A stretch of DNA of 64,000 nucleotides from Zoogloea sp. LCSB751 (lineage in GTDB: Bacteria; Pseudomonadota; Gammaproteobacteria; Burkholderiales; Rhodocyclaceae). Both the position numbers and the translations under genes were made by a program. The notes beneath the pieces are model-generated. The model worked only from the letters and a program-made list of their open reading frames with translations, was not told where the DNA came from and made no database searches. Below are positions 28,115 to 42,708 of this stretch, piece after piece; position 1 is the first letter of the stretch, and each line of letters starts with the position of its first letter. The stretch is from positions 62,001-126,000 of the forward strand of contig NZ_MWUM01000003.1 in the NCBI RefSeq assembly GCF_002028455.1, read 5' to 3'.

Positions 28115-28927
28115 ATGAGCGTCTCCATAAAAACGCCCGAAGAAATCGAAAAGATGCGCATCGCGGGCCGCCTGGGCTCGGAAGTCCTCGACTTCATCAC
28201 GCCCTTCGTCAAGCCTGGCATCACCACCGCGGAACTCGACAAGCGGTGCCATGACTACATGGTAGATGTCCAAGGTTGCATTCCTGCACCGCTCAACTAT
28301 TGCCCGCCCGGCTACAAGCCCTACCCCAAGTCCATCTGCACGTCGATCAACCATCAGGTCTGCCATGGGATTCCAAGCGACAAGGCCCTCAAGAAGGGGG
28401 ACATCGTCAATCTGGACATCACCGTCATCAAGGACGGCTACCACGGCGACACCAGCCGCATGTTCATCGTCGGCGATGCGGGCATCCTGGCCAAGCGGCT
28501 GTGCAATATTACATACGAATGCCTGTGGCTCGGCATCGCCCAGGTGAAGCCCGGTGCCCATCTCGGGGATATTGGTCATGCCATCCAGGTGCACGCGGAG
28601 AAAAACGGCTTCTCCATCGTTCGTGAGTTCTGCGGACACGGCATCGGCGCCAACTTCCACGAAGACCCGCAGGTCTTGCACTACGGCAAGCCGGGCACAG
28701 GGTTGGAACTGAAGCCCGGCATGATCTTCACCATCGAGCCGATGATCAACGCCGGCAAGGCGGCAATCTCCGAACTCCCCGATGGATGGACCATTGTCAC
28801 CCGCGATCGCAGCCTGTCTGCACAGTGGGAGCACATGGTGCTTGTCACCGAGACGGGCGTTGAAGTCCTGACCCTTTCGGCCGGCTCGCCGCCGCGCCCG
28901 GACATCGTCGCCAACCTCCAGCCCTGA
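28115..28927 (+). CDS. map: Methionine aminopeptidase, type I
   Basis: Removes the initiator methionine. 270 residues. Five metal ligands of the pita-bread fold are visible: Asp in NLDITVIKDGYHGDTSRMF (two aspartates), His in CGHGIGANFHEDP, Glu in MIFTIEPMIN and Glu in QWEHMVLVT. PLNYCPPGYKPYPKSICTS matches the usual substrate-pocket loop. Divergent from rpsB, the common arrangement; glnD follows after 14 bases. Confidence 0.97.
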   Translation: MSVSIKTPEEIEKMRIAGRLGSEVLDFITPFVKPGITTAELDKRCHDYMVDVQGCIPAPLNYCPPGYKPYPKSICTSINHQVCHGIPSDKALKKGDIVNLDITVIKDGYHGDTSRMFIVGDAGILAKRLCNITYECLWLGIAQVKPGAHLGDIGHAIQVHAEKNGFSIVREFCGHGIGANFHEDPQVLHYGKPGTGLELKPGMIFTIEPMINAGKAAISELPDGWTIVTRDRSLSAQWEHMVLVTETGVEVLTLSAGSPPRPDIVANLQP

Positions 28928-28941
28928 GCGCCAGCCAGAAC

Positions 28942-31536
28942 ATGCCCGAGACCGCCTCCATCATCCCCCCCGAAGCCGCCAGAGAATTCATAGCCCGCTA
29001 CAAGAGCCGCCTCAAGACCGGGGGCGAAGCACTGCGCGCGGCTTACGAGGCCCGGCCGCTGACGGACCCGATCCTCAAGGGCCGCTCACATCTGGTCGAT
29101 GGCGTACTGCTGGACCTGTGGAAGGACTTCGGACTGCCCGCTTCGGCGACCCTGGTCGCCGTCGGCGGCTATGGGCGGGAAGAACTTTTCCCCTGTTCGG
29201 ACGTGGATCTGCTGTTCCTGCTCAAAGACCAGCCCGACGAGGACTTGCAGGATCGCCTGACCCAGATGATCGGCCTCTTGTGGGACGTCGGCCTGGATAT
29301 CGGCCATAGCGTACGGACCGAGGAGGAGTGCCTCGAAGAGGCCGCACTCGACGTGACGGTCATGACCAATCTGCTGGAAGCCCGCTTCCTGTGCGGCAAC
29401 CGACCGCTTTACGAACAGTTCGAGCAGCAGCTGAGGGAACGACTCAACCCCGGCCAGTTCTTCAAGGCCAAACGCCTGGAACAGGAGCAGCGCTACACGC
29501 GCCACAACGAAACGCCCTACTCCCTGGAGCCGAACTGCAAGGAAAGCCCGGGGGGACTACGCGACCTGCAGCTGATCGGCTGGGTCAGCCGTGCGGCCGG
29601 CTTCGGAACCCACTGGCGCGATCTGGCCCGGCACGGCCTGATTACCGACGAGGAAGCCACCGAGCTGCGCGAAGTCGAGCGTTTCCTGCAGCACACGCGG
29701 ATCCGCCTGCACCACATAACAAGCCGCCGCGAAGACCGCTTGCTGTTCGACCACCAGGACAAGCTCGCCCGCCAGTTCGGCTACGAATCCAATGACGTGC
29801 GCCGGGCCTCTGAAGTGTTCATGCAGGAGTACTACCGAACGGCCAAGAAGGTCACCCAGCTCAATACCATCCTGCTGCTGAATTTCGGCGTCGAGTTCTT
29901 CCCCAACCGCTTCCCCGCCGCCATCAACATCAACGAGCGCTTCCAGTGCGTGCGCGAACTCCTCGACGTGCGTGACGAGGGCGTCTTCGATCGGCATCCA
30001 AGCGCCCTTCTGGAGTGCTTCCTGCTGCTCGAACAGCGCTCGGAGCTGAAGGGCATGACCGCCCGTACGCTGCGCGCCCTGTGGCGCGGGCGCAAACTGA
30101 TCAATGCCGAGTTCCGTCAGAACCCGGCCAACAAGGCGCTGTTCCTGCGCCTGCTTCAGCAAAAGCGCGGCGTCGTGCACGAACTGCGGCGCATGAACCA
30201 GTACGGCATCCTGAGCTTTTATCTGCCTGCCTGGCGGCGCATCGTCGGCCAGATGCAGCACGATCTCTTCCACGTCTACACCGTAGACCAGCACATCCTG
30301 CAGGTCCTGCGCAACGTACGCCGTTTCGTGGTGGCGGAACATGCCCACGAGTATCCGCTGCTGACACGCCTGTGCACCAGCTTCGAGAAGCCCTGGCTGA
30401 TCTACATCGCCGCGCTGTTCCACGACATCGCCAAAGGCCGCGGTGGCGACCACTCCAAGCTTGGCATGAAGGACGCCCGGGACTTCTGCGAATCCCACGG
30501 CCTGGAAGCTGCGGACACCGATCTGGTGGAGTGGCTGGTCGAACACCACCTGTCGATGTCCAATGTCGCGCAGAAACAGGATCTGTCCGATCTGGACGTC
30601 ATCCGCCGCTTCGCCGCGCTAGTCAGGAATGAGCGCAACCTGACCGCACTCTACATCCTGACCCACGCCGACATCCGTGGCACCAGCCCCAAGGTCTGGA
30701 ACGGCTGGAAGGGCAAGCTGCTCGAGGACCTGTTCTTCACCACCCAGCGCCTGCTCCGTGGCGCCACGCCACAACAGGCCCTGGGAACGCCGATTCGCCA
30801 GGACGACGCCCGCAACCTGCTGCGCTACTACGGCCTGCGCCCGGGCACCGAGGATGCGCTGTGGGACCAGCTCGACACGGTGTACTTCCTGCGCCACGAC
30901 CCGGAAGAAATCGCCTGGCACGCACGCATGCTGTACTACCGCGTGGAAGCCGGCGAACCGGTCGTCAAGGCTCGCCTCAGCCATGTAGGCGAAGGCCTGC
31001 AGGTCATGGTTTACATGCAGGACCAGCGCGACCTGTTCGTGCGCCTGTGCGGCTTCTTCGCGCGCCTCGGCTTCACGATTGCCGATGCCAAGATCCACAC
31101 CACCCGCCATGGCTATGCACTGGACAGCTTCGTGCTGCTCGACCCGGGCCAGGAAGAAGTGCACTACCGCGACCTGATCAACCTGCTGGAACACGATCTC
31201 ACCGAACGCCTGCACACCAATGCGCCGGTGGATCAGCCTGCCAACGGCCGCCTGTCGCGGGAAGTCAAGCACTTCCCGATTACGCCGGAAGTAAGCATCC
31301 GCCCGGACGAGCGCGGCCAGCACTTCATCATGTCAGTCACCGCCGCCGATCGCCCCGGACTGCTGTTCGGCGTCGCCGAAACGCTGGCCCACTACAGCAT
31401 CAACCTGCACACTGCAAAGATCGCCACGCTGGGCGAGCGGGTGGAGGATACCTTCCTGATCAGCGGCCCGGGCCTGACCCAGGACGCCCAAGTGCTGAAG
31501 ATCGAATCGGACCTGCTGGAAAAACTGGCCGTCTGA
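28942..31536 (+). CDS. glnD: Bifunctional uridylyltransferase/uridylyl-removing enzyme GlnD
   Basis: Senses glutamine and adds or removes UMP on PII proteins. 864 residues. Seen: nucleotidyltransferase motif GGYGREELFPCSDVDLL near 74-90, the GlnD linker, an HD hydrolase domain with LFHDIAKGRGGDHS near residue 493, and two C-terminal ACT domains beginning near 690 (MQDQRDLFVRLCGFFARLGF) and 795 (TAADRPGLLFGVAETLA). The full catalytic set for both activities appears intact. Directly downstream of map, convergent with def. Confidence 0.97.
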   Translation: MPETASIIPPEAAREFIARYKSRLKTGGEALRAAYEARPLTDPILKGRSHLVDGVLLDLWKDFGLPASATLVAVGGYGREELFPCSDVDLLFLLKDQPDEDLQDRLTQMIGLLWDVGLDIGHSVRTEEECLEEAALDVTVMTNLLEARFLCGNRPLYEQFEQQLRERLNPGQFFKAKRLEQEQRYTRHNETPYSLEPNCKESPGGLRDLQLIGWVSRAAGFGTHWRDLARHGLITDEEATELREVERFLQHTRIRLHHITSRREDRLLFDHQDKLARQFGYESNDVRRASEVFMQEYYRTAKKVTQLNTILLLNFGVEFFPNRFPAAININERFQCVRELLDVRDEGVFDRHPSALLECFLLLEQRSELKGMTARTLRALWRGRKLINAEFRQNPANKALFLRLLQQKRGVVHELRRMNQYGILSFYLPAWRRIVGQMQHDLFHVYTVDQHILQVLRNVRRFVVAEHAHEYPLLTRLCTSFEKPWLIYIAALFHDIAKGRGGDHSKLGMKDARDFCESHGLEAADTDLVEWLVEHHLSMSNVAQKQDLSDLDVIRRFAALVRNERNLTALYILTHADIRGTSPKVWNGWKGKLLEDLFFTTQRLLRGATPQQALGTPIRQDDARNLLRYYGLRPGTEDALWDQLDTVYFLRHDPEEIAWHARMLYYRVEAGEPVVKARLSHVGEGLQVMVYMQDQRDLFVRLCGFFARLGFTIADAKIHTTRHGYALDSFVLLDPGQEEVHYRDLINLLEHDLTERLHTNAPVDQPANGRLSREVKHFPITPEVSIRPDERGQHFIMSVTAADRPGLLFGVAETLAHYSINLHTAKIATLGERVEDTFLISGPGLTQDAQVLKIESDLLEKLAV

Positions 31537-31555
31537 CCTGGTACGCGGCCGGCGC

Positions 31556-32089
31556 TCAGTCGTCGGCCGCCACCGAACCATCCGGAAACAGTACATCGGT
31601 AAATCCGAAGCGGGAAAAATCGCGCACCCGCATCGGATACAGGATGCCGTCCAGGTGATCGCACTCATGCTGCACCACACGGGCGTGAAATCCGCTCGCC
31701 AGCCGGTCAATGAGCTCACCACGCTCGTCGAACCCGGTATAACGCAACTGCGTCCAGCGCGACACCCAGCCCCGAAGGCCCGGGACGGACAGACAGCCCT
31801 CCCAGCCGCCCTCCTCGTCTTCGCCGACGGGAGTGAGCACTGGGTTGATCAGCACCGTGTCCGGCACGGCCGATGCGTCCGGATAACGTGGACTGAGGCC
31901 ACCACCGAAGATCACCACCCGCAAGTCAACACCGATCTGAGGCGCGGCAATGCCCGCCCCGCTCATGTGACGCATGGTGTCACGCAGATCGGCAATCAAG
32001 GCTGCAAGCTCAGGCGTACCGAAAGCCTCGACCGGCCTCGACACCCTCAGCAGGCGCGGATCGCCCATGCGGAGAACGTCGCGAATCAT
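31556..32089 (-). CDS. def: Peptide deformylase (second-type paralogue)
   Basis: Removes the N-formyl group from new proteins. 177 residues. Metal ligands seen: Cys99 in [12 protein letters not shown], His141 and His145 in [10 protein letters not shown], with catalytic Glu142. The first motif reads [10 protein letters not shown], canonical G-x-G-[IL]-A-A-x-Q. It is not next to fmt as the housekeeping def usually is, so this is likely an additional copy. The ATG at 32089 overlaps the phosphorylase stop by four bases. Confidence 0.92.
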   Translation of the reverse strand: MIRDVLRMGDPRLLRVSRPVEAFGTPELAALIADLRDTMRHMSGAGIAAPQIGVDLRVVIFGGGLSPRYPDASAVPDTVLINPVLTPVGEDEEGGWEGCLSVPGLRGWVSRWTQLRYTGFDERGELIDRLASGFHARVVQHECDHLDGILYPMRVRDFSRFGFTDVLFPDGSVAADD

Positions 32090-32823
32090 GCTTCGCAGAT
32101 ATGGTCGAGAACCTGCCTTACCCGCCGCATGGCTTCACGCAGCACCACGTCGATGCTGTCAAAGCAGATGCCATTGGCGCTGCTGGCACGGCCGGCCGCG
32201 AAATTGGCCACCACATTGATCGCCGCGTAGGGAATGCCGAGCTCACGGGCCAGCGCCGCTTCGGGCATGCCGGTCATGCCCACCACGTCGGCACCGTCGC
32301 GCTCCAGACGGTTGATCTCCGCGGCCGTTTCGAGACGCGGCCCCTGGGTTGCCGCATAGACGGCGCCATCCACAATGGTTTCCGACGCAGCGGCCGCTGC
32401 GGCAAGAATCCGCCGGCGCAGTGCGGCATCGTACGGCTCGGTGAAATCGATATGTACGACCGGCTCGTCCGAGCTGTCGTGGAACGTGCTCTTGCGACCC
32501 CAGGTGTAATCGATGATCTGATCGGGAACAATCAGCGTGCCCGGACACAGGTCGGCCCGGATACCTCCCACGGAAGCCACCGAAATGATCGCGTCGGCCT
32601 TGGCCTGATGAAGCGCCCACAGGTTGGCCTGGTAGTTCACCCGATGGGGAGGAATGGTGTGGCCGTAACCGTGACGCGCCAGGAACACCACCGGACGACC
32701 GCACAGACGCCCGAAGGTAAGCGCCCCGGAAGGTTCGCCGTAAGGCGTCCGCACCACCTCCCTGCGAATCAGGTCCAGGCTTGCCAATTGGGTCAATCCA
32801 CTACCGCCAATAATCGCCAGCAT
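32086..32823 (-). CDS. S-methyl-5'-thioadenosine/thioinosine phosphorylase family
   Basis: Cleaves methylthio-nucleosides from polyamine and quorum-signal synthesis to base and methylthioribose-1-phosphate. 245 residues, trimeric purine phosphorylase class. Seen: LAIIGGSGL phosphate loop, [37 protein letters not shown] and the substrate block [19 protein letters not shown]. In pseudomonads the similar short protein acts on methylthioinosine rather than methylthioadenosine; which base this one takes cannot be read here. Overlaps def (ATGA), divergent from typA. Confidence 0.88.
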   Translation of the reverse strand: MLAIIGGSGLTQLASLDLIRREVVRTPYGEPSGALTFGRLCGRPVVFLARHGYGHTIPPHRVNYQANLWALHQAKADAIISVASVGGIRADLCPGTLIVPDQIIDYTWGRKSTFHDSSDEPVVHIDFTEPYDAALRRRILAAAAAASETIVDGAVYAATQGPRLETAAEINRLERDGADVVGMTGMPEAALARELGIPYAAINVVANFAAGRASSANGICFDSIDVVLREAMRRVRQVLDHICEA

Positions 32824-32910
32824 CTCCGGCCACTCCTCGAAAATCCGTCTTGGCCCGGCATCTTAGCACGCCCCCGCCCGTCGCCTTCCGATGCTGCGTC
32901 GCGCAAGACA

Positions 32911-32919
32911 TGCTAAAAT
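32911..32919 (+). promoter_or_regulatory. Extended -10 element for typA
   Basis: TGCTAAAAT gives a TGn-TAAAAT extended -10 about 36 bases before the typA ATG, with no good -35 at 17 bases. A plausible but weakly supported promoter. Confidence 0.35.
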
Positions 32920-32954
32920 ACCGGTTTATTCAAGCACTTCCGGTATCCCTCCAC

Positions 32955-34769
<1,815 letters not shown>

Positions 34770-34780
34770 GCACGCCCCAC

Positions 34781-34804
34781 GTTGCCGGCCCCCGTGCCGG
34801 CAAC
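34781..34804. terminator. GC-rich hairpin after typA
   Basis: Arms GTTGCCGGC / GCCGGCAAC, loop CCCCGT, 12 bases after the typA stop. No T-run; sits just ahead of the main terminator. Confidence 0.5.
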
Positions 34805-34847
34805 GCAATGAAAAAGCGCGGCTCATCGAGCCGCGCTTTTTCATTGC
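34805..34847. terminator. Bidirectional intrinsic terminator between typA and galU
   Basis: Two perfectly complementary 20-base arms (GCAATGAAAAAGCGCGGCTC and its complement) around the loop ATC. The A5 and T5 tracts are placed symmetrically, so it ends both the plus-strand typA and the minus-strand galU transcripts. Confidence 0.9.
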
Positions 34848-34871
34848 TGACGTCCGTGCTGCTCTACGGGC

Positions 34872-35747
34872 TCAGGCGTCCCGCGATGCCAGGAAAGCCG
34901 CAAACTCCGCTCCCACTTCCGGGTGACGCAGACCCAGCTCCACGGTGGCCTGCAGGTAGCCCAGCTTGGAGCCGCAATCGTAACGGACACCCTTGAACTG
35001 ATAAGCGAGCACCGCCTCCTCCTGCAGCAGGGACGCAATCGCGTCCGTCAGCTGCAGTTCGCCGCCGGCGCCCGGCTTGAGCTGGCGCAGATGGTCGAAA
35101 ATCCGGCCGGTGAGGATGTAGCGGCCGATCACCGCTTGCGTGGACGGCGCTTCTTCGGGCTTCGGCTTTTCGACGATGCCGGTGACGCGCTGGAGCTCGC
35201 CGCTATCCCGCTCGGTACTGACGATACCGTACTGGCGGGTCTGCTCCGGCGCCACGTTCATCACCCCCAGCACGGAGCAGCGATGGTAGTTGTAGACATC
35301 GGTCATCTGCTTGAGCACCGGCGTCTGGCCCCGGGCATCGAGCAGATCGTCGGCGAGCAGCACCGCAAACGGCTCCTCGCCAACCACCGGCGCAGCACAC
35401 AGCACCGCGTGCCCCAGACCCAGCGCTTCAGCCTGGCGGATGTAGATGCAATTGACGTGGGACGGCACGGTGTCCCGGACGATCTTCAGCAACTCGGTCT
35501 TGCCGCGCATCTCCAGCTCGGTCTCGAGCTCGTAGGCCTTGTCGAAATGATCCTCGATGGCCCGCTTGGAGCGGCCAGTGATGAACACCAGATCGGTCAC
35601 CCCGGCCGCCACGGCCTCTTCAACCGCATACTGGATCAGTGGCTTGTCCACGATCGGCATCATTTCCTTCGGACTGGCTTTGGTCGCAGGCAGGAAGCGG
35701 CTCCCCAGACCCGCGACAGGAAACACCGCCTTCGTCACTTTCTTCAT
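34872..35747 (-). CDS. galU: UTP-glucose-1-phosphate uridylyltransferase
   Basis: Makes UDP-glucose for LPS and exopolysaccharide. 291 residues after ribosome site AAGGGA. Seen: [23 protein letters not shown] nucleotide loop (first 20 residues), [51 protein letters not shown] (metal aspartates) and [11 protein letters not shown]. Ends at the bidirectional terminator; ligA lies six bases upstream. Confidence 0.97.
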   Translation of the reverse strand: MKKVTKAVFPVAGLGSRFLPATKASPKEMMPIVDKPLIQYAVEEAVAAGVTDLVFITGRSKRAIEDHFDKAYELETELEMRGKTELLKIVRDTVPSHVNCIYIRQAEALGLGHAVLCAAPVVGEEPFAVLLADDLLDARGQTPVLKQMTDVYNYHRCSVLGVMNVAPEQTRQYGIVSTERDSGELQRVTGIVEKPKPEEAPSTQAVIGRYILTGRIFDHLRQLKPGAGGELQLTDAIASLLQEEAVLAYQFKGVRYDCGSKLGYLQATVELGLRHPEVGAEFAAFLASRDA

Positions 35748-35753
35748 CGTCCC

Positions 35754-38953
<3,200 letters not shown>

Positions 38954-38974
38954 CGATTTCCCTTGTATTCCGGA

Positions 38975-41900
38975 TTACGCCGCAGCCGTTTCGGCCAGGC
39001 GCAGCGCTTCCTCGATATCCACTTCCACCACCCGAGACACACCTTGCTCCTGCATCGTGACACCCACCAGCTGCTGCGCGATTTCCATCGTGATCTTGCT
39101 GTGGCTGATGAAGACGAACTGGGTCTGCGACGACATGCGCTTGACCATCTGGCAGTAACGCTCGGTGTTCGAATCGTCGAGTGGCGCGTCGACCTCATCC
39201 AACATACAGAACGGCGCCGGATTGAGCTGGAACATGGAAAACACCAGCGCAATCGCCGTCAAGGCCTTTTCGCCGCCCGAAAGCAGCTGGATGGAACTGT
39301 TCTTCTTGCCCGGCGGCTGGGCGACGATCGTGATCCCCGCATCGAGGATCTCGTCGCCGGTCAGCACCAGACGGGCCTCGCCCCCACCAAAGAGCATCGG
39401 GAACAGGCTGCCGAAATGGCGATTCACCGTATTGTACGTCTCCTGGAGTTGCTCCCGTGTTTCCCGGTCGATACGGCGGATTGCATCCTCCAGGGTTTCG
39501 ATGGCACCGAGCAAGTCCTCGGTCTGCACATCCAGATAATTTTTACGTTCTGCCGCCGCCTTCAACTCGTCCAGTGCCGCCAGGTTGACCGGGCCCAACT
39601 CAGTGATTTCCCGGCCGAGGCGGGCCACCTCCCGCTGCAACGTACCTTCCTTCAAATCGGGCATCAGCAGCGGCAGCAATGCGGCCTCGTCAGCCTGAGC
39701 TTCTTCCAGCCGCGCTGCGTGCTGGGCTTCGGCGATTTCCGCTGCCTGCACGCGCAAGCGCAGGTCTGCAACCCGTTCCCGCTGAGGCGCCGCGCCATGC
39801 TCCGTGCGCTGGCGTTCCTCCTCCAGCGCACGCAGGCGTCCGTTGGCGTCCTCGAGGATGTTGCGACTTTCCGCCAGCGCGAATTCCCGCGCCGAACGTA
39901 GGGCCACGGCTTCCTGCAGGGCCGTAGCTACCGAGACCTCGTCGATCTCCATCAGCGTCTCGCGCCGCTCGGCCAGTTCGTCGGCGATGCGTTCGAGCTG
40001 CTCGGCGGCCAGCGCCCGGTTGCGGGCAATGTCCTCGAGCTTGCTGGCACATTCGCGCTCGGAATGGCGCGCTTCCTGCAGTTCACGCGACAGCGCCTGC
40101 TCCAGCGCGCGGGTTTCGCGCAAGGCTCTTTCCCGCTCTTGCCGTACGGCTTCCGCCGCATCCAGACGGCCCCGCTGCAGCTCGGCCATTTCCCGACTGC
40201 GCTCCAGCTCGGTCTCGGCGCGCATCAGGCGGTCCTGCTCGGCCTGCTCGCTGTGGGCGATCTCACCGAGATCGCGGTCGATCTGGCCGCAGCGTTCCTC
40301 ATAGCGCAGGCGCGCCTGGTTGAGCTTGAGCACCTCCACCTGCTCGGCATGGACGCGAGCCTGCAGCGCCTGCGCCTCGCGCCGTAGCTGGGTCAGGGAG
40401 TCCTGCAGGCGGGTCGCCTGCTCCTCCGCCTCCCCCACGCCGGCGTGGGCCAGGGACGCCTCCTCCTGAGCCGCATCGACTTCCGCCGCCAGCTGGTCGA
40501 TTTCCCTCTGGCGTTCGATCACACCATGGGTGCGGGAATCCGGCACGTAGTGGCTGAGGATGCAGGCATCCAGCTGATGCCCTTCCTGCGTCAGCAGCCG
40601 CAGGCCTTGCAGCTCCGCGCGCCGGCCCAGCCACGGCCCGAGATCGCCTACCACGAAGACCTGGGCGAGCCAGCTGGCGAGCAGGGGCAACAACTCGTCG
40701 TCCGCCTGCACGAGGGACAGGAGCGGGCGGGTCCCGTCCAGCACCTCCCGTGACGTGGCCGGCTCCGGTGCGGAATCAGCGAGCAGAAAGGCGACGGCGC
40801 CCGGCACGCGGTCGGCCAACGCCGCCAGCGCAGCTCGGCCGTCGGACGCCGGCAGGGCAGCCAGGCGCTCGCGCAATACCGCCTCCAGCGCCAGCTCCCA
40901 GCCGGCTTCGACACGGATGCGCTGCCACAAGGGCTTGAGCGCCTCCAGACCATGGCGCTTCAGCCAGTCACCCAGTTGCCCCTGGGCCTGCACCTTGTTC
41001 TGCAACTGGACCAGGGCTTCACGCCGCGCCCGCAACTCGGTCGCCCGGCGCTGGGCCTGACGCTCCGCCTCCAATGCCTGCTTGAGGGCCTGCTGGGTGG
41101 CCGGCAGGCTGGCCTGCAGATCGGCGATCTCACCCTGGTGACGGGCCAGGGTGTCCTCGGCCTCCTCCAGTGCCGCCTCTCTTTCGGCCACTGCACGCAG
41201 GTCCGGCGCCTGCACGGAGGCCTGCTCCTGCTGCAGGCGCGCCCGGCGCTGGGTCAGGGTTTCAAGGGTCCGTTCGCTGCTGACCCGGTGCGCTTCTTCG
41301 ACACGGATCTGCTGCTCGGCCTGGTTGAGTTCGCGCCGCACCGCGGATGCCGTGGCATCGGCGGTGCGCTGGGCCTCCTCGGCCTCCGGCAAACGCTCCT
41401 CGACTTCCGCATGCCGCGCCTCGGCCTGTTCGGCGCGCAGGCTGGCGTTCTCGAGCAGGCTCTGCCAGCGCTCGGCGTCGGCGCCCAGGTTCTCCTGCTG
41501 GCTGCGCCACTGGGCGTCGTCCCGCTCCAGCTGGGCCAGGCGGCTTTCCAGCAGGCGCCGGCTGTCGCGCAGCCGCGCCAGCTCGCCTTCAAGGCGGGTC
41601 AGTTCGGAGCTCACGGTGAACAGCGCGCTCTGGGCCAGCTGCACGCCCTCATTGGCGGACATCTGACTGTCTCGTGCGGCTTCGAGCTGGGCTTCCAGTT
41701 CCTGCAGGCGGGTCGAATCGGCTTCGATGCGGCGGGTGGCGTCGGCCAGCTCCTCGGTCAGGCGCGTCCGTTCGGCGCGCGCCTCGTTGCGCTTGAGTAG
41801 CCACAACAGGTTCTGGCGCTCCGACAGGCTGGTATTCAACCGGTGGTATTTCTCGGCCACCGCGGCCTGGGCCTCCAGCCGGCCGAGCTGCTGGCCGAGC

Positions 41901-42499
41901 TCGTTGCGGATGTCGTCCAGGCGGGCCAGGTTGTCACGGGCATCGGCCAGGCGACCTTCGGTCTCCTTGCGGCGCTCCCGGTACTTGGTGACGCCGGCGG
42001 CCTCTTCGAGAAAGCCCCGCACCTCTTCCGGGCGGGCCTCGATGATGCGCGAGATCATCCCCTGCTCGATGATCGCGTAGGCCCGCGGCCCCAGGCCGGT
42101 GCCCAGGAACAGGTCGATCACGTCCTTGCGGCGGACCTGCACGCCATTGATGAAATAGGTCGATTCACCGCTGCGGTCAAGGACCCGCTTCACCGCCACT
42201 TCGGCATAGGGCTTCCACTGGCCGGCGGCGCGCCCCTCTGCGTTGTCGAAGACCAGCTCCACGCTGGCCCGCGACACCGGCTTGCGGGTCGTCGAGCCAT
42301 TGAAGATGACGTCTTGCATCGACCCGCCGCGCAGCGCCGAGGCCCGCGACTCGCCGAGCACCCAGCGAACCGCGTCGATGATGTTCGACTTGCCGCACCC
42401 GTTCGGCCCGACGACGCCCACCAGGTTGCCCGGGGTGAGCACGGTCGTCGGGTCGACGAAGGTCTTGAAACCGGCAAGCTTGAGTTTGGCGAGGCGCAC
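38975..42499 (-). CDS. smc: Chromosome segregation ATPase SMC
   Basis: 1174 residues from a GTG at 42499 (start followed by RLAKLKLAGFKTFVDPT), the standard SMC N-terminus; the upstream extension to 42688 is unconserved. Seen: Walker A VGPNGCGKSNIID near 32-40, two very long coiled coils (about 170-500 and 670-1000, rich in E, A, R, Q and L), a hinge around 510-660, the ABC signature LLSGGEKALTAIAL and Walker B CMLDEVDAPLDDSN. With ScpA/B (not in this window) it compacts chromosomes. Confidence 0.97.
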   Translation of the reverse strand: MRLAKLKLAGFKTFVDPTTVLTPGNLVGVVGPNGCGKSNIIDAVRWVLGESRASALRGGSMQDVIFNGSTTRKPVSRASVELVFDNAEGRAAGQWKPYAEVAVKRVLDRSGESTYFINGVQVRRKDVIDLFLGTGLGPRAYAIIEQGMISRIIEARPEEVRGFLEEAAGVTKYRERRKETEGRLADARDNLARLDDIRNELGQQLGRLEAQAAVAEKYHRLNTSLSERQNLLWLLKRNEARAERTRLTEELADATRRIEADSTRLQELEAQLEAARDSQMSANEGVQLAQSALFTVSSELTRLEGELARLRDSRRLLESRLAQLERDDAQWRSQQENLGADAERWQSLLENASLRAEQAEARHAEVEERLPEAEEAQRTADATASAVRRELNQAEQQIRVEEAHRVSSERTLETLTQRRARLQQEQASVQAPDLRAVAEREAALEEAEDTLARHQGEIADLQASLPATQQALKQALEAERQAQRRATELRARREALVQLQNKVQAQGQLGDWLKRHGLEALKPLWQRIRVEAGWELALEAVLRERLAALPASDGRAALAALADRVPGAVAFLLADSAPEPATSREVLDGTRPLLSLVQADDELLPLLASWLAQVFVVGDLGPWLGRRAELQGLRLLTQEGHQLDACILSHYVPDSRTHGVIERQREIDQLAAEVDAAQEEASLAHAGVGEAEEQATRLQDSLTQLRREAQALQARVHAEQVEVLKLNQARLRYEERCGQIDRDLGEIAHSEQAEQDRLMRAETELERSREMAELQRGRLDAAEAVRQERERALRETRALEQALSRELQEARHSERECASKLEDIARNRALAAEQLERIADELAERRETLMEIDEVSVATALQEAVALRSAREFALAESRNILEDANGRLRALEEERQRTEHGAAPQRERVADLRLRVQAAEIAEAQHAARLEEAQADEAALLPLLMPDLKEGTLQREVARLGREITELGPVNLAALDELKAAAERKNYLDVQTEDLLGAIETLEDAIRRIDRETREQLQETYNTVNRHFGSLFPMLFGGGEARLVLTGDEILDAGITIVAQPPGKKNSSIQLLSGGEKALTAIALVFSMFQLNPAPFCMLDEVDAPLDDSNTERYCQMVKRMSSQTQFVFISHSKITMEIAQQLVGVTMQEQGVSRVVEVDIEEALRLAETAAA

Positions 42500-42571
42500 G
42501 GGATTCCAGAAAACAAGGGACAGGAGGCGGGAGCGCCGTTGATGCTGCAGTGCCGCATTGGCGGCCGCCGC

Positions 42572-42577
42572 TATAAT
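42572..42577 (+). promoter_or_regulatory. Possible -10 box between smc and dapC
   Basis: TATAAT in the 209-base divergent gap between smc and dapC. The near-palindromic setting also gives TATTAT on the minus strand, so it could serve either gene. No good -35 at 16-18 bases on either side. Confidence 0.3.
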
Positions 42578-42708
42578 ACCACCGGCCCAAAACGAGGCCA
42601 CAGGGCTGACCGCCCTGCCCCGAGCCGCAGCGACAGCGGCCAAGCCGGGCCCCGCGCCGGCGCCATAGAATGCCCGTCGAGGGCCCAAACACAGGACATC
42701 CGCCGAAA

